Shown in pieces: positions 57,378 to 64,000 of a stretch of 64,000 bases of DNA; the first letter of the stretch is position 1; each line of letters starts with the position of its first letter. Position numbers and translations under genes: made by a program. Source of the stretch: Comamonadaceae bacterium (GTDB lineage Bacteria > Pseudomonadota > Gammaproteobacteria > Burkholderiales > Burkholderiaceae_C); contig JAIXSQ010000015.1 in assembly GCA_027484575.1 (NCBI GenBank), forward strand, positions 248,001-312,000, read 5' to 3'. A model generated the notes under the pieces. It was given only the letters and a program-made list of their open reading frames with translations, was not told where the DNA came from and did no database searches.

Positions 57378-58700
57378 TCAGGCCGCCTGCGCGGCCAGTG
57401 CGCGGTCGAGGGCCTGGGCCACGTCCGAGAGGGCGACGCTGAACAGCGCGTGGGGGTTGGGGTCCTGCGGGTCTGGCGGGCTGCCGGCCACGGACAGCAG
57501 CCGCACGCCCACGGCATCGGTGAGCGGCCGGAAATAGGACGGGTTGACGTGCCGGTTGCGGTGCAGAACGACCAGCGTGGCCCCCGGCTGGCAGAACAGC
57601 ACGTTCGCCAGCGCGGCGCCGCCGGGGCCGATCACCACGTCCGCGGCGGCGAAGGTCTGGGCCTGTTCCCTGATCGACATCCGGCCCGTGTCGATGACCT
57701 GCCCGCCGCGTTCGAGCACCAGCGCCTGGATGGCGGCGTCGTTGGTCACGTTGCGGCCGTGGCCGCCGCGGCGAGCCGTGTACACGATCGAGCCGCGGTG
57801 CCGCGGCGGCGGCTCGACGCCCAGCCGCTGCAGCAACTCGGAGCGCAGCCGGGCGAGCAGCGAGCCGTCGTAGACCGCCATGTGCGTCTCCTCGGGCAGG
57901 TCGGGGCAGTACGACGGGACGTACGGCACCGCCAGGCGTCCGAACCGCACCAGTTCGTGGTCTTCGATGTACAGCGCATCACCGAACAGCGCGAGCAGGT
58001 CGCGCGCCTGCTGCGGGAGCGCATTGGTGACGTACGGCCCCGGCAGTCCCAGGTCGCGCGCCATGAGCACGCGCGGCAGGTACTCGATCAACCAATGGAA
58101 GTAGTTCTTCGCGAAGCGGCCGCCGATGAGGACGCCCTCCTCGACGGCCTGGGTCACGCGCAGCTCCGGGTTCGCGCCCAGGGCCAGTCCGGTGTCCATC
58201 ACCCGGAAGTGGCGCTCGTAGTTCTCCGGATGCTTGGCGAGATCCGTGTCGTGCGTCAGTTGCACCAACGACCGGCCGGCGAGCACGGCAAGGCACGCAC
58301 CGTGGACGCAGACATCCTCCAGACTCGCCACGTACGCTGCAGGCAGTTCGCGCACGACCGGCTGCACCAGTTCGTGCGTTCCGAGCACCTCGACCGGTCG
58401 GACCTGCACGGGGCGGGGTGGGGCCAGCTCCCGGTAGCCGGGCATGGTCCACACCGGCCGCTGTGCCAGGGGCACGAAGGCGGTGGGCCGCAGCAACGAT
58501 GGCGCCGACGTGGTGCGCTCGTCGCCGTTGCGCACGCGCAGCCAGGCCAGCAGGTCGCCGCACTTGCGGCCGACGCGCCCGTGCGCCCGCGCGGTCGCAA
58601 GCCGCAGGGCGGGCCGCAGCAAGGTCCGCGACACGCGGTCGGTGCCCAGGACCGCCAGCAGGACCGGTCGCGTCAGCAGGTGCCGGGGGCGGAACGTCAT
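57378..58700 (-). CDS. Glycosyltransferase family 61 protein, second copy
   Basis: A 440-residue GT61/DUF563 protein starting at the ATG at 58700. Core stretches: FAKNYFHWLIEYLPRVLMA, GSIVYTARRGGHGRNVTND and VVIGPGGAALANVLFCQPG. It is related to the protein at 45848 (compare SNYIHWLTENLPKLAVL), but the sequences are clearly diverged. Its start overlaps the stop of the propeller protein gene (ATGA), so the pair is translationally coupled. It is convergent with the acyltransferase gene, 6 bp away. Confidence 0.87.
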   Translation of the reverse strand: MTFRPRHLLTRPVLLAVLGTDRVSRTLLRPALRLATARAHGRVGRKCGDLLAWLRVRNGDERTTSAPSLLRPTAFVPLAQRPVWTMPGYRELAPPRPVQVRPVEVLGTHELVQPVVRELPAAYVASLEDVCVHGACLAVLAGRSLVQLTHDTDLAKHPENYERHFRVMDTGLALGANPELRVTQAVEEGVLIGGRFAKNYFHWLIEYLPRVLMARDLGLPGPYVTNALPQQARDLLALFGDALYIEDHELVRFGRLAVPYVPSYCPDLPEETHMAVYDGSLLARLRSELLQRLGVEPPPRHRGSIVYTARRGGHGRNVTNDAAIQALVLERGGQVIDTGRMSIREQAQTFAAADVVIGPGGAALANVLFCQPGATLVVLHRNRHVNPSYFRPLTDAVGVRLLSVAGSPPDPQDPNPHALFSVALSDVAQALDRALAAQAA

Positions 58701-59632
58701 CCCGCCAGCCTCGCCACGCCGAACCCGGTGCGGCCGAACCCGTTGCCGTTGTAGAACATCAGCGTGCCGTGCGGCGTGTCGATCACGCCTGGAAAGGCGA
58801 CCATCTCGTCGTCCCATGCGCCCGGTTCGGCCGTGTTCATGCCGTACTCGTCGTGGCGCGCCCAGGCCACGCCGTCGGTGGACGTGGCATAGCCGATGAG
58901 GTAGCTCACATCGGTGCGGCGGATGGAGTACCACATCTCGTAGCCAGCCCCGGTGCGCCGGATGACGGGGCGACCGAAGCCGAATTCGTAGGGCTCGACA
59001 GGTCGCATGATCTCGCGGCCCCGGGGCCACGACACGCCATCAGCGGATTCCGCGTAGTGCAGCGAGTACGTCGGCACCTGCTTGCCGTGCAACATGATCG
59101 TGCGCGAGCCGGCGATGTACCAGGCCTTGTACAGGCCGTCTTCCAGCTGCACGAAGGTCGCCGTCCTGACCGTCATCTCGCCGTCGCAGCGGTCCAGCAC
59201 CGGGACTTCGCTCACCCGCCGGAACGTCTCGCCCCCATCGTCGCTCTCGGCCAGGCCGGTGAACAGGAAGTACCGGACCTTGTCCGACAACTGCCAGCCC
59301 GTGTAGTACATCCGCAGCCGGCCATTCCCCAGGGACAGCACGCTGATCGGGGTGATGCCGTTGTCGTCGAAGGCGCCCGGCGCCCCCAGTTCCATGAGCT
59401 GGTGCGAGGAACTGCGCAGCAGGTGCGTCGGGTCTGCAGCGTCCACGTCCACGTAGCCGAGGCGCCCGATCCCGTCGCTGCCCACCCGCGCAAGGAAGAT
59501 GCGCACCAGGCTGCCTTCGAGCAGGACGGGCGTCGGCACGAAGCAGTGCTGGTCGGCGACCACCCGTCCGAGGCGCGACCAGGGAGAGCGGGAGCCGAGG
59601 CGCAGGCGCGTTTCGGTGAGTGCTAGTTTCAT
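58697..59632 (-). CDS. Five-bladed beta-propeller (GH43-like fold) protein, copy B
   Basis: A 311-residue paralogue of the protein at 48066. Blade motifs: GRLGYVDVDAADPTHLLR, GRLRMYYTGWQ, LYKAWYIAGSRTIM, YEMWYSIRRTDVSYLIGYAT and TLMFYNGNGFGRTGFGVARL. No signal peptide. The ATG at 59632 is chosen because upstream sequence is AT-rich and contains a palindrome, and because the paralogue begins at a comparable point. First gene of a two-gene operon with GT61; the same partnership occurs in the plus-strand operon. Confidence 0.8.
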   Translation of the reverse strand: MKLALTETRLRLGSRSPWSRLGRVVADQHCFVPTPVLLEGSLVRIFLARVGSDGIGRLGYVDVDAADPTHLLRSSSHQLMELGAPGAFDDNGITPISVLSLGNGRLRMYYTGWQLSDKVRYFLFTGLAESDDGGETFRRVSEVPVLDRCDGEMTVRTATFVQLEDGLYKAWYIAGSRTIMLHGKQVPTYSLHYAESADGVSWPRGREIMRPVEPYEFGFGRPVIRRTGAGYEMWYSIRRTDVSYLIGYATSTDGVAWARHDEYGMNTAEPGAWDDEMVAFPGVIDTPHGTLMFYNGNGFGRTGFGVARLAG

Positions 59633-59639
59633 CACTTTT

Positions 59640-59653
59640 CTGTTTTTAAACAG
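59640..59653. promoter_or_regulatory. AT-rich palindrome upstream of the copy-B propeller gene
   Basis: CTGTTTTTAAACAG is a perfect palindrome (arms CTGTTT and AAACAG, 2-base centre) starting 8 bp upstream of the ATG at 59632, in the most AT-rich stretch of the region (about 59625-59670). It could be part of a promoter or an operator for the minus-strand pair, or a remnant terminator for the upstream GT2 gene. The spacing does not match the CTGT-N8-ACAG LexA site. Confidence 0.4.
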
Positions 59654-59711
59654 ACTAGTGATGTTAGCGGATGCGCCGCCGCGGGTGCCGCTGGCCCGGA
59701 AGCCGGAGTCC

Positions 59712-60467
59712 TCAGCCGCGCAGGGCCCGCCGCGCGGCCCAGAACCGCGGCGACAGCCACAGCCGCAGCAGGCTGCGCACATGCCAGGCCAGCGGCCGCA
59801 GCCGCCGGTTGCTGGCGCGCTGCGCCTCGTGGCCCACCACCACGTCCTCGGCCACCTGCAGTGCATGGCCGGCCAGCTGCAGGCGGGCGCACAGGTCGGC
59901 GTCCTCGCAGTACATGAAGAAGCGCTCGTCGAAGCCGCCCAGCGCCGCGTAGACCTCGCGCCGCAGCAGCATGAACATGCCCGGCACCCAGTCGGGGTGC
60001 ACCGGCGGCCGGTGGCCGGGGCGGCGCCGGGCCCACAGCTCGCCGGGCGTGGGCAGGTGGCGGTGCACCTCGGGCCCGGGCTTGCCGGGCTCCTGCACGC
60101 GCGGGGCCAGCATCCCCGCCCCGGGCCGGGCCTGGGCGAGCAGGGGCCCGAACGGGTCGGCCTGCAGCCGGATGTCGGGGTTGAGCACCAGGAACCAGTC
60201 GCTGGCGCAGTGCGCGAAGGCCGCGTTGTGGTTGGCCCCGAACCCCTTGGGCTGCGGGTTGTCGATGCGCACCAGCCGGTCGGCCAGCGGCAGCTGCGCG
60301 GGCAGGGCCTCGGGCAGGTTGCAGGTGAGCACCACGCGGTCGATCCAGCCGGCGCACAGGGCCTCGAGCTGCGCCAGCAGCGGGGCGATCAGGGCCCACT
60401 GGCCGTGGCTCACGATCGACACCGTCACGCAACGGGTGGGAGGGGGGGACTGCATGTGGGGCGGCAT
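59712..60467 (-). CDS. Glycosyltransferase family 2 (rhamnosyltransferase-like)
   Basis: A 251-residue GT-A enzyme. The N-terminal strand is VTVSIVSHGQWALIAPLLAQ, the substrate stretch is GFGANHNAAFAHC, the metal motif is FLVLNPDIRL, and the acceptor-side motif is FDERFFMYCEDADLCARL. The FMYxEDxDLCxR pattern is typical of rhamnosyltransferases such as WbbL. Two starts are possible: 60467, or 60455 (MQSPPP). A C7 run lies between the start and the catalytic domain. It is divergent from the GDP-fucose synthase gene. Confidence 0.9.
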   Translation of the reverse strand: MPPHMQSPPPTRCVTVSIVSHGQWALIAPLLAQLEALCAGWIDRVVLTCNLPEALPAQLPLADRLVRIDNPQPKGFGANHNAAFAHCASDWFLVLNPDIRLQADPFGPLLAQARPGAGMLAPRVQEPGKPGPEVHRHLPTPGELWARRRPGHRPPVHPDWVPGMFMLLRREVYAALGGFDERFFMYCEDADLCARLQLAGHALQVAEDVVVGHEAQRASNRRLRPLAWHVRSLLRLWLSPRFWAARRALRG

Positions 60468-60535
60468 TGTAGGGATGGCGACTCACCCGTCCGGGCGGGT
60501 GGGGCCCCGCGGCGGCCCTTGCCACAGGGGTGCGA

Positions 60536-60544
60536 TGCAATAAT
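60536..60544 (+). promoter_or_regulatory. Candidate extended -10 promoter of the fcl-gmd-manC operon
   Basis: TGC-AATAAT (60536-60544) is an extended -10 element 36 bp before the fcl start in otherwise GC-rich sequence. A TTGCCA at 60519-60524 is a possible -35, but the spacer of 14 bp is short. The element resembles in position and type the candidate promoter before rmlB. Confidence 0.45.
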
Positions 60545-60580
60545 CCGGCGCGCCCTCGAGGCACTCCGCAGGGCCCTTCC

Positions 60581-61558
60581 ATGACGTCCCCATCCAAGAT
60601 CTACGTTGCCGGCCACCGCGGCATGGTCGGCTCCGCCATCGTGCGGCAACTGCTGGCCGCCGGCACCCCGCGCGAAGCCATCGTCACGCGCACCCACGCG
60701 GAGCTGGACCTGACGGACCAGGCGGCGGTGCGCGCCTTCTTCGCGGCCGAGCGTCCCGACCAGGTCTACCTGGCCGCCGCGCGGGTCGGGGGCATCCACG
60801 CCAACAACACCTACCCGGCCGACTTCATCTGGGACAACCTGATGATCGAGGCCAACGTGATCGAGGCGGCGTTCCGCACCGGCGTGCGCCGGCTGCTGTT
60901 CCTGGGCTCCAGCTGCATCTATCCCAAGCTGGCGCCGCAGCCCATGACCGAGGCGGCGCTGCTGACCGGCACGCTGGAGCCGACCAACGAGCCCTACGCC
61001 ATCGCCAAGATCGCCGGCATCAAGCTGTGCGAGAGCTTCAACCGGCAGTACGGCGACAGCCACGGCGTTGACTACCGCAGCGTGATGCCCACCAACCTGT
61101 ACGGGCCGGGCGACAACTACCACCCCGAGAACTCCCACGTGATCCCGGCGCTCATCCGCCGCTTCCACGAGGCCAAGGCGCAGGGCGCGCCCGAGGTGGT
61201 GATCTGGGGCACGGGCTCGCCGCGCCGCGAGTTCCTGTACGTCGACGACATGGCCGCCGCCAGCATCCACGTGATGCAGCTGGACGCGGCCACCTACCGG
61301 CAGCACACCCAACCGATGCTCAGCCACATCAACGTGGGCTGCGGCGAGGACCTGACGATCCTGGCGCTGGCGCACCAGGTGGCCCACACCGTGGGTTACG
61401 CCGGCCGCATCGCCACCGATCCGACCAAGCCGGACGGCACCCCGCGCAAGCTGATGGACAGCACCCGGCTGCGCGCGCTCGGCTGGCAACCCCGTGTCGA
61501 GCTGGCCCAGGGCCTGCGGCACGCCTACGAAGATTTCCTGAGGGAGTACCGCGCGTGA
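60581..61558 (+). CDS. fcl: GDP-L-fucose synthase
   Basis: A 325-residue SDR epimerase/reductase converting GDP-4-keto-6-deoxymannose to GDP-L-fucose. Motifs: [70 protein letters not shown] and [19 protein letters not shown]. Its TGA overlaps the GTG of gmd by 4 bp. Here fcl precedes gmd, the reverse of the E. coli colanic acid order. Confidence 0.97.
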   Translation: MTSPSKIYVAGHRGMVGSAIVRQLLAAGTPREAIVTRTHAELDLTDQAAVRAFFAAERPDQVYLAAARVGGIHANNTYPADFIWDNLMIEANVIEAAFRTGVRRLLFLGSSCIYPKLAPQPMTEAALLTGTLEPTNEPYAIAKIAGIKLCESFNRQYGDSHGVDYRSVMPTNLYGPGDNYHPENSHVIPALIRRFHEAKAQGAPEVVIWGTGSPRREFLYVDDMAAASIHVMQLDAATYRQHTQPMLSHINVGCGEDLTILALAHQVAHTVGYAGRIATDPTKPDGTPRKLMDSTRLRALGWQPRVELAQGLRHAYEDFLREYRA

Positions 61559-62685
61559 GCGATGGCAAGCAGAAGGTCGCCCTGATCACGGGCATCACGG
61601 GGCAGGACGGGTCGTACCTGGCGGAGTTCCTGCTGGCCAAGGGGTACGTGGTGCACGGCATCAAGCGGCGCGCCAGCCTGTTCAACACCGACCGGGTGGA
61701 CCACATCTACCAGGATCCGCACGTGGAGCACCGCAACTTCGTGCTGCACTACGGGGACCTGAGCGACAGCACGAACCTGATCCGCATCGTGCAGCAGACG
61801 CAGCCCGACGAGATCTACAACCTGGGCGCGCAGAGCCACGTGGCGGTGAGCTTCGAGTCGCCCGAGTACACGGCCGACGTGGACGCGCTGGGCACGCTGC
61901 GGCTGCTGGAGGCCATCCGCATCCTGGGGCTGGAGAAGAAGACGCGCTTCTACCAGGCCTCCACCAGCGAGCTGTACGGGCTGGTGCAGGAGATCCCGCA
62001 GAAGGAGAGCACGCCGTTCCACCCGCGCAGCCCGTACGCGGTGGCCAAGATGTACGCGTACTGGATCACGGTGAACTACCGCGAGGCGTACGGCATGTAC
62101 GCGTGCAACGGGATCCTGTTCAACCACGAGAGCCCGCGCCGCGGCGAGACGTTCGTCACGCGCAAGGTCACGCGGGGGCTGGCCAACATCGCGCAGGGGC
62201 TGGAGAGCTGCCTGTACATGGGCAACATCGACTCGCTGCGCGACTGGGGCCACGCGATGGACTACGTGCGCATGCAGTGGCTGATGCTGCAGCAGGACGA
62301 GCCCGACGACTTCGTGATCGCCACGGGCGTGCAGGTGAGCGTGCGCGAGTTCATCGTGCGCAGCGCCCGGCGGCTGGGCATCACGCTCAAGTTCGAGGGC
62401 AAGGGCATCGACGAGGTGGGCGTGGTGGCCGATGTGGCGGGCAGCGACGCGCCCGGCGTGCAGGTGGGCGACGTGGTGGTGCGCATCGACCCGCGCTACT
62501 TCCGCCCGGCCGAGGTGGAGACGCTGCTGGGCGACCCGACCAAGGCCAAGCAGAAGCTGGGCTGGACGCCGCAGATCACGCTGGACCAGCTGATCGACGA
62601 GATGGTGGCCAGCGACCTCGACGCCGCCAAGCGCCATGCGCTGCTCAAGCAGCATGGCTTCGACATCAGCGTGAGCCAGGAGTGA
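61555..62685 (+). CDS. gmd: GDP-mannose 4,6-dehydratase
   Basis: A 376-residue enzyme making GDP-4-keto-6-deoxymannose from GDP-mannose. Motifs: [87 protein letters not shown] and [22 protein letters not shown] start overlapping the fcl stop. Codon use differs from neighbours: 17 of 20 threonines are ACG and 3 are ACC, against 6 ACG and 15 ACC in fcl. This suggests a separate origin or a recent replacement. Confidence 0.97.
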   Translation: MSDGKQKVALITGITGQDGSYLAEFLLAKGYVVHGIKRRASLFNTDRVDHIYQDPHVEHRNFVLHYGDLSDSTNLIRIVQQTQPDEIYNLGAQSHVAVSFESPEYTADVDALGTLRLLEAIRILGLEKKTRFYQASTSELYGLVQEIPQKESTPFHPRSPYAVAKMYAYWITVNYREAYGMYACNGILFNHESPRRGETFVTRKVTRGLANIAQGLESCLYMGNIDSLRDWGHAMDYVRMQWLMLQQDEPDDFVIATGVQVSVREFIVRSARRLGITLKFEGKGIDEVGVVADVAGSDAPGVQVGDVVVRIDPRYFRPAEVETLLGDPTKAKQKLGWTPQITLDQLIDEMVASDLDAAKRHALLKQHGFDISVSQE

Positions 62686-62690
62686 ACGAC

Positions 62691-64000
62691 ATGGCCGCCA
62701 CCGGTCCGGACATCCAGCCCGTCATCCTCTGCGGCGGCTCGGGCACCCGCCTGTGGCCGCTGTCGCGCAAGGCCTATCCCAAGCAGTTCGTGCCCCTGAT
62801 CGGCGGCCGCAGCCTGCTGGCGCTGACGCTCGAGCGCCTGGGCGCGCTGGCGCAGCCCGGCACCGGCGTGCTGTGCGTCACCGGCGAGGAGCACCGCTTC
62901 CTGGTGCACGACGCGGTGCAGGCCGTGGGCCAGCGCGGCACCGTGGTGCTGGAGCCCGTGGCCCGCAACACCGCGCCGGCGATGGCGCTGGCCGCGCTGC
63001 GGGCGGCCAGCCCCGAGCAGCTGCTGCTGGTGTGCCCGGCCGACCACCACATCCCCGACGCCCAGGCCTTCGCGCGCATGGTGCGCGAGGCGGCGCCGCA
63101 GGCCCAGGCCGGCAAGCTGGTGGTGTTCGGCGTGCAGCCCAGCTTCCCCAGCACGGCCTACGGCTACATCGAATCCGGCGAGGCCCTGCCCCAGGGCGGC
63201 GCCCGCGTGGCCCGCTTCATCGAGAAGCCCGACGCGCAGCGCGCCGCCGAACTGCTGCTGGGCGGCCGCGTGCTGTGGAACGCCGGCATCTTCCTGGTGC
63301 GGGCCGACACCCTGCTGCAGGCGCTGCAGCAGCACGCGCCCGACATCCTGGCCGCCTGCCGCCAGGCGATGGAGGCCGCCAAGGTCGACGGCGACTTCGT
63401 GCGCCCGGCCACCGAGCCGCTGCAGGCCTGCCGCAGCGAGAGCATCGACTACGCGGTGGTCGAGCACCACCCCGACACCTGCGTGTTCCCCTTCGCCGGC
63501 GCCTGGAGCGACGTGGGCAGCTGGAACGCGGTGGCCGAGCTGGTGCCGCCCGATGCCGACGGCAACCGCCTGGACGGCAAGGTGCTGGCGTCCGAGTCGC
63601 ACGGCAACTACGTGCACGCGCCGCAGCGCTGCGTGGTGCTGGTGGGCGTCGACGACCTGGTGGTGGTCGACACTCCCGACGCGCTGCTGGTCGCACGCAA
63701 GCAGGACGCCGAGAAGGTCAAGAACGTGGTGGCCCGCCTGGGCGAGCAGGGCCATGCCGAGGCGGTGCAGCACCGCAAGGTGATCCGGCCCTGGGGCTGG
63801 TACGACAGCATCGAGAACGGCCAGCGCTTCCAGGTCAAGCGCATCGTGGTCAAGCCCGGTGCCTCGCTCAGTTTGCAGAAGCACTTCCACCGCGCCGAGC
63901 ACTGGATCGTGGTGTCGGGCACCGCCGAAGTGACGCGCGGCCGCGAGACCCTGCTGCTCACCGAGAACCAGTCCACCTACATCCCGCTGGGCGAGGTGCA
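62691..64000 (+). CDS. manC: Mannose-1-phosphate guanylyltransferase / mannose-6-phosphate isomerase (truncated by window edge)
   Basis: Open from the ATG at 62691 to the right edge, 436 residues seen. The N-terminal GDP-mannose pyrophosphorylase has ILCGGSGTRLWPLSRKAYPK, FIEKPDAQRAAEL and GAWSDVGSWNAV. The C-terminal cupin isomerase domain has RPWGWYDSIENGQRFQVKRI and LQKHFHRAEHWIVVSG with the metal-binding QxHxHRxEHW pattern. It supplies GDP-mannose for gmd and fcl. Five bases separate it from gmd. Only the last few dozen residues are missing, judging from the family length of about 470-480. Confidence 0.95.
   Translation, partial: MAATGPDIQPVILCGGSGTRLWPLSRKAYPKQFVPLIGGRSLLALTLERLGALAQPGTGVLCVTGEEHRFLVHDAVQAVGQRGTVVLEPVARNTAPAMALAALRAASPEQLLLVCPADHHIPDAQAFARMVREAAPQAQAGKLVVFGVQPSFPSTAYGYIESGEALPQGGARVARFIEKPDAQRAAELLLGGRVLWNAGIFLVRADTLLQALQQHAPDILAACRQAMEAAKVDGDFVRPATEPLQACRSESIDYAVVEHHPDTCVFPFAGAWSDVGSWNAVAELVPPDADGNRLDGKVLASESHGNYVHAPQRCVVLVGVDDLVVVDTPDALLVARKQDAEKVKNVVARLGEQGHAEAVQHRKVIRPWGWYDSIENGQRFQVKRIVVKPGASLSLQKHFHRAEHWIVVSGTAEVTRGRETLLLTENQSTYIPLGEV

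Noticed and set aside
59633..59866. Longer start for the copy-B propeller protein
   Set aside because: The in-frame upstream part is Cys/Arg/Gly-rich and overlaps the GT2 gene in another frame, without similarity to the paralogue; the ATG at 59632 is preferred.

Overview
The window is about 72% G+C by eye, densely coded on both strands, and rich in families typical of Burkholderiales (Betaproteobacteria): a Bug/TctC solute-binding protein, PHA-granule phasins, an IorAB-type molybdenum hydroxylase, paired DUF1800/DUF1501 proteins and a CheR-tethered chemoreceptor. A genus cannot be named from the sequence alone. I saw no rRNA, tRNA, CRISPR array, insertion sequence or phage gene.

Left part (1-29187), housekeeping and signalling: a truncated CHASE3 histidine kinase; DAHP synthase; a b561-type cytochrome; a response regulator followed by a membrane histidine kinase; two overlapping glutathione S-transferases divergent from SelO; a transglutaminase-like protease; a PHB-depolymerase-type esterase; a phasin-like protein; a Crp/Fnr regulator with an unusual 8-bp tandem repeat upstream; a response regulator with a degenerate HD-GYP domain, convergent with a 1326-residue hybrid kinase; a Tat-exported metallo-beta-lactamase-fold hydrolase; a TctC / class III CoA-transferase / HMG-CoA-lyase cassette ending in a clear terminator; an IorAB-like oxidoreductase; and a CheW-chemoreceptor pair.

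Middle part (29547-40778), neutral-lipid metabolism: an acyl-CoA-binding protein divergent from a wax ester synthase (WS/DGAT), DUF1800/DUF1501, hemerythrin, patatin, TetR and phasin genes, then a two-domain fatty acyl-CoA reductase closely resembling the Marinobacter wax-ester enzyme. Together these suggest acyl-CoA to fatty alcohol to wax ester, stored with phasin-coated granules.

Right part (40894-64000), a surface polysaccharide locus. Seventeen plus-strand genes, mostly overlapping by 4-16 bp or spaced by at most about 30 bp, run from rmlBDAC through a Wzm/Wzt ABC exporter, a GT61 glycosyltransferase, a methyltransferase, a propeller-fold protein, an ATP-grasp enzyme, a thiamine-diphosphate enzyme, a HAD phosphatase, a GNAT/FemAB-like protein, a FdtA-type ketoisomerase, a DegT aminotransferase, a glycosyltransferase and an acyltransferase. 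A minus-strand group carries a second GT61/propeller pair and a GT2 enzyme. GDP-fucose genes (fcl, gmd, manC) follow to the right edge. Predicted precursors are dTDP-rhamnose, a dTDP-3-amino-3,6-dideoxyhexose and GDP-fucose. The thiamine-diphosphate and ATP-grasp enzymes suggest an additional unusual sugar or substituent that I cannot identify.
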